From NCBI GenBank assembly GCA_030684645.1, contig JAUXUF010000187.1, positions 1 through 48,167 of the forward strand: 48,167 bases of DNA. Direction: 5' to 3'. The notes under the pieces are model-generated. The model worked only from the letters and a program-made list of their open reading frames with translations, was not told the DNA's origin and made no database searches. Source of the DNA: Bacteroidota bacterium. Lineage in GTDB: Bacteria > Bacteroidota > Bacteroidia > Bacteroidales > Prolixibacteraceae. The translations under genes were made by a program, and so were the position numbers. Positions within the stretch are counted from its first letter, which is position 1; each line of letters starts with the position of its first letter. Positions 34,683-42,334 of this stretch are shown piece by piece.

Positions 34683-36364
34683 TAACCGATAAAAAACACA
34701 TTCAGCAACTGGCTTCGCTGCTTTTGCAGAAGGGCATTACCGATGTGGTGATTTCGCCCGGATCGCGCAATGCCCCGATGATCAACCAGTTTTTTGGTCT
34801 GGAAGCTTTCAATTGCCTGAATGTGGTGGACGAACGAAGCGCCGGTTACCTGGCTTTGGGAATTGCACTGGCCAAAAAGAAACCGGTTGTGCTTGTTTGT
34901 ACCTCCGGAACGGCTGCCATCAATTACGGGCCGGCTATTGCTGAAGCATTTTACCAGAAAATACCGCTGGTGATTCTCACCGCCGACCGTCCGTTGCGAT
35001 GGGTCGATCAGGCCGACGGGCAAACTGTTCGCCAGGAGAACCTGTTTGTAAGTCATACCCTGAAAAGCATCAGCCTTCAGGAAGCGGAACGTGAAGATGA
35101 CTTCCGCTATAATAATCTGAAAATAAACGAAGTATTGAATTTGGTGCTTGCAGAAAATCAGGGACCGGTACACATCAACATTCCGCTGAATGAACCTTTA
35201 TATGGTTTTTCTGATGAGGAGCTTCCAAGGTTCCGGAATGTCGAATCCAGTCCGGTCAATTTCAAGATTCACGCCTCAGAACTGGGCAAACTCATAGAGA
35301 GATGGAATGGATCAGCGCGGAAATTGGTCATTGTGGGTCAACTGTCACGCGATAATCAAATCAACAATCTGGTTCAAAAACTGGCTGAAGATCCGGGAAC
35401 AGTGGTTCTGGCAGAAAACCTGACCAATCTTTCTGGCGAAAACCTGGTACATGCAACCGATCTGGCCGTTGCTGCTATTTCTCCGGAAGAGAAAACCCGG
35501 TTCCAACCTGAAATACTGCTCACTTTTGGACAGCAGATTGTTTCGAAACGCCTGAAACTATTTATTCGCGCCAATCCACCAGCGGAACACTGGCACATTT
35601 CAGTCGCCGGTGAGCATACCGATACTTACAATTCGCTTACCAGGGTTATTCCTTCGGATGCATTTTCATTCCTGAACGCTTTCGTTCCTGAAATAATAAA
35701 TACGGAAAGTAATTACCGAAAAACCTGGAAAGCAATCGAACAGAAAGCATTTCATCTTCAGGATAAATTCCTGAATGAAGCTCCCTTTTGTGACCTGACG
35801 GCCTGTAAAACTATTGCTGAATACATTCCTGAAAAGTCTGTTGTTCATCTGGGGAACAGTTCTCCGGTAAGGATGATGCAGATGTTTGCCCCGATTGAAG
35901 GTTGTGAATATTTTGGCAATCGCGGAACCAGCGGAATTGACGGCTCATTATCGACATCCGCTGGGTTTTCTTTGTATTCCGATAAAATAAATACCGTCGT
36001 TTTGGGCGAACTGTCGTTTTTCTACGACTCGAATGCGTTGTGGATCAAACATTTTCCGGAAAATTTGCGAATCATTATACTGAACAACGGTGGTGGCAAT
36101 ATCTTTCGCCTGATTGGCGGACCGCGTCAGTCACCGGCATTGAACGAACATTTCGTGGCCCAACACAAACTGAAAGCTGAAGGATTAGCCAAAGCATTTG
36201 GAATCAATTACCTGAAAGCTGAAAATCCGAAAGAACTTTCGACTGCATTAAAAACTGTTTTTGCTCCCGGATTTTCTGGACCTGTAATCCTGGAGGTATT
36301 GACTGACGGAGAATTGAGCGCCTCGGTCTTTCGGGAATGTTTTGAAAATTTGAAAAGCGAATAG
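34679..36364 (+). CDS. menD: SEPHCHC synthase MenD
   Basis: ThDP-dependent enzyme joining 2-oxoglutarate to isochorismate, step two of menaquinone synthesis. The 561-residue protein has the N-terminal Pyr domain (VVISPGSRNAPM, LVCTSGTAAINYGPAIAEA), a middle domain and the C-terminal PP domain with SGIDGSLSTSAG and ILNNGGGNIFRLI. The magnesium-binding GD motif, normally GDLSF, reads GELSF with Glu at residue 444, an unusual change. It is coupled to menF by an ATGA overlap and is followed by a palindromic element that ends the first part of the men locus. Confidence 0.94.
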   Translation: MITDKKHIQQLASLLLQKGITDVVISPGSRNAPMINQFFGLEAFNCLNVVDERSAGYLALGIALAKKKPVVLVCTSGTAAINYGPAIAEAFYQKIPLVILTADRPLRWVDQADGQTVRQENLFVSHTLKSISLQEAEREDDFRYNNLKINEVLNLVLAENQGPVHINIPLNEPLYGFSDEELPRFRNVESSPVNFKIHASELGKLIERWNGSARKLVIVGQLSRDNQINNLVQKLAEDPGTVVLAENLTNLSGENLVHATDLAVAAISPEEKTRFQPEILLTFGQQIVSKRLKLFIRANPPAEHWHISVAGEHTDTYNSLTRVIPSDAFSFLNAFVPEIINTESNYRKTWKAIEQKAFHLQDKFLNEAPFCDLTACKTIAEYIPEKSVVHLGNSSPVRMMQMFAPIEGCEYFGNRGTSGIDGSLSTSAGFSLYSDKINTVVLGELSFFYDSNALWIKHFPENLRIIILNNGGGNIFRLIGGPRQSPALNEHFVAQHKLKAEGLAKAFGINYLKAENPKELSTALKTVFAPGFSGPVILEVLTDGELSASVFRECFENLKSE

Positions 36365-36375
36365 AAATTAAGAAT

Positions 36376-36527
36376 CTGTTTAAAAATTTCCCGTAAGGAA
36401 AATCGGTCGGTAAAAACATTGAAATACCTACTCGGGATTGTCCCGTACGGGACAAAAGACAGATGTTTTTGCATTCATTCTACCGACCTTTGGTTCCTAA
36501 CGGAACCATTGAATTAAATTTAAACAG
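36376..36527. repeat. Compound palindromic element after menD
   Basis: The outer ends CTGTTTAAA (36376) and TTTAAACAG (36519-36527) are inverted. Inside, GGTCGGTA and TACCGACC, and AAAAACAT and ATGTTTTT, are also inverted, and a perfect palindrome GTCCCGTACGGGAC (36440-36453) sits in the middle. Each arm carries a small hairpin of different sequence: TTTCCCGTAAGGAAA on the left and GGTTCCTAACGGAACC on the right. Apparent coding frames across it are by-products of the palindrome. Such modular symmetry is typical of a small mobile or structured intergenic element. Confidence 0.7.
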
Positions 36528-36548
36528 TCACGAAGACAATAAAGCATC

Positions 36549-37145
36549 ATGGAAATTGATTTTACAATTACGGAAGGAAAAATTGATGATGAATTTCAAA
36601 GGATTGCGTATGATCTTTTGAATAATTGGATTTTAAAGGTTGAAGATTCTTTATATCGAATTACTGAGTTAGAATTTTACTTCAGGGATAAAAAGCATGA
36701 TGATCCATACATTCATGGTCATGATTTACAGAAACAGAAAGGAAAATGGTACTTTCATGGTTCTGGCATTGATTTAACTTTTGGTAATGGAGATGCATTT
36801 GGCGGAATATTAATTAGAGCAATCTGTAAGGTTAATGATAAAGAAATAAAGTATTGTTATGGCCCATTGAATTGTATCTTAGAAATATTCAGTAACTTAT
36901 CAAGTATTTACAAGCCGGAAATATCTTTTTGCCTTATTCCAGCGACAGAAGGGATGTTTGAAAAAGAAGAACCAATTCGAGCATTAAGAGTTGGATTGAA
37001 TCCAGAAAAGAATCCTGTAATGTGGAATAAGTATTATAGATTTCTGGTGATGCCAAAGCAAAAGCATGCAGATAAAACTGGAATTGTTGAAGCAATGAGA
37101 AAGCATAACTATAGTGAAGCTGATATAAATAATATCTGGGGATAA
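36549..37145 (+). CDS. Protein of unknown function, first of a coupled trio
   Basis: A 198-residue soluble protein with no signal peptide or helix spanning the membrane. It contains ELEFYFRDKKHDDPYIHGHD, then WYFHGSGIDLTFG and AFGGILIRAI. The order of these blocks (acidic/aromatic start, GIDLTFG, GGxLIRA) faintly recalls alkyladenine DNA glycosylases, but the usual catalytic context is not clear and I would not name it so. Codon use is much more AT-rich than the men genes. The stop overlaps the ATG of the next gene by one base (TAATG), so the two are translated together. Confidence 0.6.
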   Translation: MEIDFTITEGKIDDEFQRIAYDLLNNWILKVEDSLYRITELEFYFRDKKHDDPYIHGHDLQKQKGKWYFHGSGIDLTFGNGDAFGGILIRAICKVNDKEIKYCYGPLNCILEIFSNLSSIYKPEISFCLIPATEGMFEKEEPIRALRVGLNPEKNPVMWNKYYRFLVMPKQKHADKTGIVEAMRKHNYSEADINNIWG

Positions 37146-37993
37146 TGATTTCAGACAACCAAACAAATAAAGTGTACTTTTCCGAGCTACTCAAAGCAGA
37201 TTCGAGATTTACTGAAACATGCAATCAGATAACTAAGATTCTGGATTCGTATGATGTTAGCTATGAATTTCTTAAAAAGACAAAAGCCATTTGGGCAAGA
37301 GATTATATGCCGATTCAGGTTTCTGAAGACAAATTCATAGAATACAGATACGACCCGGACTATTTACAAGGAACAGAGAAAGGGAACAGAGATTCCAAGA
37401 CATATCCTGACATTGTATGTGATTGGCTTAACCTAAAAACCATAAAAACAGATATTATTCTGGATGGCGGAAATGTTATAAAGTCGAAAAACTGTGTTAT
37501 TCTAACCGATAAAATTGTCACAGAAAACCAATTTTGGTATGACAAAACCAGACTGATAGAACAGTTGGAAGTATTGTTTGAAGTTGATCATGTTGTACTT
37601 ATTCCATGGCCAAAAGCTGAAGATTATGGACATACCGATGGAATGCTCCGGTTTATTGATGAAAAGACGGTTTTAATAAATGAAGTTGAAAAGACATCAA
37701 AGCTTGAAAAAGGGTTGAAAGAACTTGGATTAAATTGGGAATATATCCGGTACGAAGTAAAAAATCCAAATGAGGATCTGAATTGGGCTTATATAAATTT
37801 CCTCCAAACGAAAGATGTGATTTTATTACCAAAGCTGAATATTGACGAGGACGAACAAGCGTTTGAACAGCTGAAGATGTATTATCCGGATTATGCCAGG
37901 AATAATAGAATAGCACAGGTTGATATGACTGAAATTGTAAAGGAAGGTGGAGCTTTGAATTGTATTAGTTGGGCAATAAAATCGAACCGATGA
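37145..37993 (+). CDS. Agmatine/peptidylarginine-deiminase-family protein
   Basis: A 282-residue member of the guanidine-modifying superfamily (PAD_porph group). The catalytic set is visible: Arg52-Asp53 in WARDYMP, DGGN at 107-110, His163 and Asp165 in YGHTDGM, and the nucleophile Cys273 in GGALNCISW. It is shorter than classic agmatine deiminases (about 340-370 residues) and lacks a signal peptide, so it likely acts in the cytosol on agmatine, arginine or a protein arginine. It is the middle gene of a coupled AT-rich trio (one-base overlap before, ATGA after). The substrate is unknown. Confidence 0.8.
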   Translation: MISDNQTNKVYFSELLKADSRFTETCNQITKILDSYDVSYEFLKKTKAIWARDYMPIQVSEDKFIEYRYDPDYLQGTEKGNRDSKTYPDIVCDWLNLKTIKTDIILDGGNVIKSKNCVILTDKIVTENQFWYDKTRLIEQLEVLFEVDHVVLIPWPKAEDYGHTDGMLRFIDEKTVLINEVEKTSKLEKGLKELGLNWEYIRYEVKNPNEDLNWAYINFLQTKDVILLPKLNIDEDEQAFEQLKMYYPDYARNNRIAQVDMTEIVKEGGALNCISWAIKSNR

Positions 37994-38316
37994 AAATAGT
38001 ACCTCTTTACCGATATGAGAATATCTTTCTTGTTGGATTGGAATCAGACTCTCATGATGAGAAAAATCTGGACGGACTAGTATCTAAAATCGATTTAAGA
38101 AGAAAGAAAATCGAATACCCAGCCTGGAGTATCCAGAAAATGTTGAAGTTTGGTTATTATTTCCCGATAGATGTAAGTGAAAGAAAATCCTTCTATGATT
38201 TGATCAGAACTGAGTTGGGAGAGGAATTAATCGATCAAATAGAAGAGATATTGCTTTCTCCGTCTAAGGAAGCAATTGACTCTTTAATCTGGATTCCTGA
38301 AAGATTAAAAAAGTAA
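37990..38316 (+). CDS. Small protein of unknown function, end of the trio
   Basis: A 108-residue soluble protein starting at the ATG that overlaps the deiminase stop (ATGA). It has a beta-rich first half (IVPLYRYENIFLVGLE) and a helical second half (KSFYDLIRTELGEELIDQIEEIL). I do not recognise a family. Its size and position suggest a partner, regulator or immunity-type protein for the deiminase, which is inference only. An upstream TTG at 37969 is less likely because of the coupled ATG. The 3' side is followed by a cluster of hairpin repeats. Confidence 0.6.
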   Translation: MKIVPLYRYENIFLVGLESDSHDEKNLDGLVSKIDLRRKKIEYPAWSIQKMLKFGYYFPIDVSERKSFYDLIRTELGEELIDQIEEILLSPSKEAIDSLIWIPERLKK

Positions 38317-38346
38317 TCATTTTTGTCTGGTGAAAATAAAGTTTAT

Positions 38347-38479
38347 CCGCTACGCGGAATCTGCAAGAAGCTTGCCCAAAATTCTACAATACTCCATCCG
38401 CTACGCGGAAACTTCTCCGTAGGAGATTAAGTTTTGTAGGAAAATACAAACTCTCTCGACAGGCAACCTCGTAGAGGTT
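38347..38479. repeat. Cluster of four hairpins with a CTACG/CGTAG core
   Basis: CCGCTACGCGG occurs twice (38347-38357 and 38398-38408), followed by CTCCGTAGGAG (38415-38425) and AACCTCGTAGAGGTT (38465-38479). All are small perfect hairpins with different arms around the same TAC/GTA centre. The first two lie in a repeat of at least 15 bases (ATCCGCTACGCGGAA). The cluster occupies most of the 209-base gap before menB. Confidence 0.75.
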
Positions 38480-38525
38480 GAACTAAACTTCAGAATTTGA
38501 ATGGAATAGTAAGAAAAAAAATCGA

Positions 38526-39350
38526 ATGAGCACAAACAGACCTTGGCAAACAATTCGGGAATACGAAGATATTTTCTTCGATTATTTCGATGGAATTGGT
38601 AAAATCACCATCAACCGCGAACGTTACCGCAACGCCTTTCGGCCTACAACCGTGAACGAAATGTCGGATGCCTTGCGCATTTGCCGCGAAGATCAGCGTA
38701 TCAACGTGGTGGTTTTGACAGGTGCAGGCGACAAGGCTTTTTGTGCCGGTGGCGACCAAACCGTGAAAGGCAAAGGTGGATACATCGATAAAGACGGTAT
38801 TCCGCGTTTAAATATTCTCGAAGTTCAGAAGCAAATCCGCTCGATGCCCAAACCAGTGATTGCGATGGTAAATGGCTTTGCCATTGGTGGCGGACACGTG
38901 CTGCACGTGGTTTGTGACATCAGTATCGCATCGGAGAATGCCATCTTCGGACAAACCGGTCCCAAAGTGGGCAGTTTTGATGCCGGATTGGGTTCGTCGT
39001 ACCTGGCAAGCATCGTCGGTCAGAAAAAAGCACGCGAAATCTGGTTTTTATGCCGCCAGTATTCGGCTGCCGAAGCTTTGGAAATGGGATTGGTCAATAA
39101 AGTGGTTCCGTTCGATCAGCTGGAAGATGAGGTTGTTGCCTGGGCTCAGCAAATGCAGGAACACAGTCCGCTGGCCTTGCGTATGCTGAAACTTGGATTG
39201 AACGCTGAACTCGACGGGCAAATTGGAATTCAGGAGTTTGCCGGAAACGCAACTCTGTTGTATTATCTCACCGAGGAGGCTCAGGAAGGCAAAAATGCCT
39301 TCCTCGAAAAACGCAAACCGGATTTCAAAAAATACCCTAAATTTCCTTAA
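38526..39350 (+). CDS. menB: 1,4-dihydroxy-2-naphthoyl-CoA synthase MenB
   Basis: Closes the naphthoate ring from o-succinylbenzoyl-CoA. The 274-residue crotonase-fold protein shows [65 protein letters not shown] and [10 protein letters not shown], all typical of MenB. Position and length are standard. It lies after the trio and the repeat cluster, in the same orientation as menD. No good -7 box was found in the gap, so read-through or an unseen promoter is needed. Confidence 0.95.
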   Translation: MSTNRPWQTIREYEDIFFDYFDGIGKITINRERYRNAFRPTTVNEMSDALRICREDQRINVVVLTGAGDKAFCAGGDQTVKGKGGYIDKDGIPRLNILEVQKQIRSMPKPVIAMVNGFAIGGGHVLHVVCDISIASENAIFGQTGPKVGSFDAGLGSSYLASIVGQKKAREIWFLCRQYSAAEALEMGLVNKVVPFDQLEDEVVAWAQQMQEHSPLALRMLKLGLNAELDGQIGIQEFAGNATLLYYLTEEAQEGKNAFLEKRKPDFKKYPKFP

Positions 39351-39377
39351 TATCAACGCATTGTGAATGTAACAAGA

Positions 39378-39422
39378 TTGTTACTTACAAAGTTGTTACT
39401 TACAAAGATGTTACTTATTTTT
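39378..39422. repeat. Three tandem 15-mers at the ATPase promoter
   Basis: TTGTTACTTACAAAG occurs exactly twice in tandem (39378-39392 and 39393-39407) and a third diverged copy follows (39408-39422, ATGTTACTTATTTTT). The last copy overlaps the -7 box at 39416-39423. Confidence 0.8.
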
Positions 39423-39423
39423 G
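39416..39423 (+). promoter_or_regulatory. -7 box (TATTTTTG) of the ATPase gene
   Basis: TATTTTTG fits the TAnnTTTG consensus, 15 bases before the ATG at 39439, and is embedded in the third 15-mer, so a protein bound to the repeats could block or aid transcription. Confidence 0.5.
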
Positions 39424-39438
39424 TAATAAAAATTGAAC

Positions 39439-40572
39439 ATGGAAACACCTTTCGTTTTTGGGAAATTGGCCGTTGACAGGAATTTTACGAACAGAGATAA
39501 GGAAAGACAACAATTGTCGGGAAATTTCTCCGGGTTGGTCAATACGGTACTTATTTCACCTCGCCGTTGGGGAAAATCGTCTTTGGTACAAAAGGCAGCA
39601 GGCGAAGCCATGTCTGAGGACAGTGATTTGCACTTTTGTTTTCTTGATGCGTTTAATATTCGCACTGAGGAGCAGTTTTATCAGACTTTGGCCAGTGAGG
39701 TGTTAAAGATTTCTGCATCAAAGCTTGAAGTACTGCTTGAAAATGCAAAACGTTTTATGGGAACATTTTTTCCGAAGCTTTCTTTTAGTCCTGGTAATCA
39801 GGACGAATTGTCGCTAAGTCTCGACTGGAAAGAAGTGAAGAAGCACCCGGATGCAATTCTGGATATGGCGGAGACAGTTGCCACAGAAAAAGGATGGAAA
39901 CTGGTGATTTGTATCGATGAATTTCAGAACATATCAACATTCGAGAATCATCTGGCATTTCAGAAAAAGCTCAGGTCACACTGGCAAAAGCACCAGCATG
40001 TAGCATATTGTTTGTACGGGAGCAAGCGGCACATGCTGATGGATGTGTTTACCAGTTCTTCGATGCCGTTTTATAAATTCGGTGATATCCTTTTTCTTGA
40101 AAAAATACATCAGGTCAGTTGGGTACCATTTATCTGCAGCCGTTTTGAAGATACGCAAAAACACATCAGCGAAAGTAATGCGGCATTGATTGCTGAACTG
40201 GCAGAATGTCACCCTTATTATGTACAGCAGCTTGCCCAGCAAAGCTGGCTTCGTACAGCAACTGACTGCTCTGAAGAGATTATTCATGATGCATACCAGG
40301 GAATTGTAGCCCAACTTAGTTTACTCTTTCAGTCAAAGACAGAGGAATTGACAACCCCTCAAATCAACTTTATGAAAGCATTGCTCGATGGGGTTCAGAA
40401 GTTTAGTTCAAAAAATATGATGGACGATTATCAACTGGGATCTTCGGCAAATGTAATGAGGATTAAAAGGGCCCTTGAAAACAAGGAGATTATTGATATT
40501 CAGGCGGGAAATATCATGGTACTTGATCCCATGTACAAAAGCTGGCTGGTAACCTGTTATTTTCGAAATTAA
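39439..40572 (+). CDS. AAA-type ATPase (ATPase_2/archaeal-type group)
   Basis: A 377-residue P-loop ATPase of the group that includes archaeal-type and STAND-related proteins. The Walker A region is ISPRRWGKSSL (39-49), with the usual GxxxxGK altered to SPRRWGK as in this group; Walker B is LVICIDEFQ (about 155-163), and sensor-like YGSKRHMLM follows. The last 120 residues form a winged-helix-like tail (QINFMKALLDGVQKF, NVMRIKRALENKEII). No signal peptide. Such proteins are often found as single accessory genes; the role is unknown. It splits menB and menA. A TTG at 39433 is possible but the ATG is favoured. Confidence 0.75.
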   Translation: METPFVFGKLAVDRNFTNRDKERQQLSGNFSGLVNTVLISPRRWGKSSLVQKAAGEAMSEDSDLHFCFLDAFNIRTEEQFYQTLASEVLKISASKLEVLLENAKRFMGTFFPKLSFSPGNQDELSLSLDWKEVKKHPDAILDMAETVATEKGWKLVICIDEFQNISTFENHLAFQKKLRSHWQKHQHVAYCLYGSKRHMLMDVFTSSSMPFYKFGDILFLEKIHQVSWVPFICSRFEDTQKHISESNAALIAELAECHPYYVQQLAQQSWLRTATDCSEEIIHDAYQGIVAQLSLLFQSKTEELTTPQINFMKALLDGVQKFSSKNMMDDYQLGSSANVMRIKRALENKEIIDIQAGNIMVLDPMYKSWLVTCYFRN

Positions 40573-40584
40573 ATTTAAGCAGAA

Positions 40585-41490
40585 ATGGCATCAATAAAAA
40601 GTTGGATCAAAGCCGCACGGTTACGCACATTACCTTTAGCAATGTCGGGTATTCTGATGGGAGCTGCTCTTTCGTATTACAAAAGAGGCTTCGATCTCAA
40701 AGTGACCGCTTTGGCCATTGTGACGGCACTTTTTATTCAGATTTTCTCGAATTTCGCTAACGATTATGGTGATTCTCAAAAGGGAACCGACAATCAGCAT
40801 CGTGTCGGGCCAAAAAGAACAGTCCAAAGCGGAGAAATTAGTCCGAATCAAATGAAGCTGGGTATGATTGTTTTGATTATTCTCAGCCTGACAACAGGTA
40901 TTTGGTTGGTGGCAGAAGGGACAAAAGGATTAAATCTGAGTACTTTTCTTCTTTTTCTGGTGTTCGGAATTGTGGCTCTGATTGCTGCCTACCGCTACAC
41001 AGCCGGCAGTAATCCATACGGATATGCCGGGTTTGGCGATATAGCCGTATTTCTTTTCTTTGGAATTCTACCCGTGGCCGGTACCTATTTTTTAAATACC
41101 CATCAACTTGCCCCCGCGATTTTTCTTCCGGCGGTAAGCATTGGCCTTTTTAGTACCGGCGTTCTAAACCTCAACAATATGCGCGACATCGAGAATGACC
41201 GCAATTCAGGAAAAAATACAGTGGTGGTGCGGATGGGAAGCAAGAAAAGCAGAATCTATCACAGCTTGCTTATATGGTCAGGTATTCTGACCTCTGTAGC
41301 ATTTACATTACTAAACGGAAAGTCAACTCTTCAATGGCTGTTTCTGATTTCCTTCCCGTTTTTTATCCATGACCTGATTCAAATCAACAGCATCGGCAAG
41401 CCCAATCAATTAGATCCTTTCCTGAAAAAATTGTCGCTGACAACGCTGCTTTTTACGGTCTTGTTTGGGCTGGGAATTGTATTGATTTAA
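40585..41490 (+). CDS. menA: 1,4-dihydroxy-2-naphthoate polyprenyltransferase MenA
   Basis: Attaches the isoprenoid tail to dihydroxynaphthoate in the inner membrane, giving demethylmenaquinone. The 301-residue protein has about eight or nine membrane helices. The first Asp-rich motif is NDYGDSQKGTD (59-69), followed by GPKRTVQSGEIS, and the second is NNMRDIENDRNSGKNT. It lies 12 bases after the ATPase gene, so it may be co-transcribed with it. MenC and MenE are not in the window. Confidence 0.94.
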   Translation: MASIKSWIKAARLRTLPLAMSGILMGAALSYYKRGFDLKVTALAIVTALFIQIFSNFANDYGDSQKGTDNQHRVGPKRTVQSGEISPNQMKLGMIVLIILSLTTGIWLVAEGTKGLNLSTFLLFLVFGIVALIAAYRYTAGSNPYGYAGFGDIAVFLFFGILPVAGTYFLNTHQLAPAIFLPAVSIGLFSTGVLNLNNMRDIENDRNSGKNTVVVRMGSKKSRIYHSLLIWSGILTSVAFTLLNGKSTLQWLFLISFPFFIHDLIQINSIGKPNQLDPFLKKLSLTTLLFTVLFGLGIVLI

Positions 41491-41608
41491 GATGCCAGAT
41501 CTACGATTGATGATTTGTTCGATCTTCAATTGTCACGGCCATTCACATGCCATCCCATTCAGAGGGAAAATGAAACCGAGTGGTACAGGAGCAATGGGAA
41601 GAAGAACC

Positions 41609-42271
41609 TTAATGCGAATCAATCTTGGCGCCGAAAGCCAGATCGCCGGCATCTCCAAGTCCAGGTACGATATACGACATCGGGGTCATTTCCGGATCGA
41701 CAGCTCCAATCCAAAGGGTAACATTGTCGGAAGTAATGTTATTTATTACTTGTTCAACTCCCTTGGCACTGGCAATAATTGCCACCAGATGAACATGTTT
41801 AGGTGTTCCTTTTTTAAGTAGCGCCCTGTATCCGATTTCCATCGATGCCCCTGAGGCCAACATGGGATCAGATAGAATGACATCTTTCCCATCGAGCGAA
41901 GGAGAAGCCAGATATTCAAATTCGATATGAAATTCGCTTTTTTCGTCGTATTTCCGGTAGGCCGAGATAAATGCATTTTCAGCACGGTCAAAAATATTCA
42001 ACAAGCCTTGCTGAAGTGGTAATCCGGCACGTAATATGGTTGCTAAAACAGGTTGTTGAACCAAGGTTTGAACATTGGCAATCCCGAGTGGAGTTTTTAC
42101 CTCAGTTTCTTCGTAATCCATCACTTTGCTGATTTCATAAGCAAAAATCTCACCTAAACGCTGAAGATTTGTGCGGAACCGCATCGGATCTTTCTGAATA
42201 ACTTCACATCGGATTTCTGAAATGAACTGATTGAAAACGGAATTCGCCCCCCCAAGTATATTTACTTTCAT
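41609..42271 (-). CDS. upp: Uracil phosphoribosyltransferase
   Basis: Salvages uracil to UMP using PRPP. The 220-residue protein has VLATILRAGLPLQQGLLNIFD, the PRPP loop ILSDPMLASGASM and the C-terminal GLGDAGDLAFG uracil-binding segment. On the minus strand a weak -7-like TACTTTCG lies at 42289-42296, 17 bases before the ATG. It converges with menA over a 118-base gap without a clear terminator. The Arg/Lys pattern is somewhat divergent from enteric Upp but typical of the phylum. Confidence 0.9.
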   Translation of the reverse strand: MKVNILGGANSVFNQFISEIRCEVIQKDPMRFRTNLQRLGEIFAYEISKVMDYEETEVKTPLGIANVQTLVQQPVLATILRAGLPLQQGLLNIFDRAENAFISAYRKYDEKSEFHIEFEYLASPSLDGKDVILSDPMLASGASMEIGYRALLKKGTPKHVHLVAIIASAKGVEQVINNITSDNVTLWIGAVDPEMTPMSYIVPGLGDAGDLAFGAKIDSH

Positions 42272-42334
42272 GATAGAAAAAGTTTCGGCGAAAGTAATGA
42301 AAAAGACAACGTCAGTTTGAAGAAAGATGTGAAA

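Noticed and set aside
36204-36474. Two minus-strand open frames over the palindromic element and menD end
   Set aside because: They overlap menD in antisense and their codons follow from the palindrome; no start region or family pattern.
36549-37145. Alkyladenine DNA glycosylase
   Set aside because: Only a faint block order resemblance; the expected catalytic context is not clear.
36376-38479. Composite transposon around the cargo trio
   Set aside because: The flanking repeat elements are not identical to each other, and no transposase or target duplication is visible.
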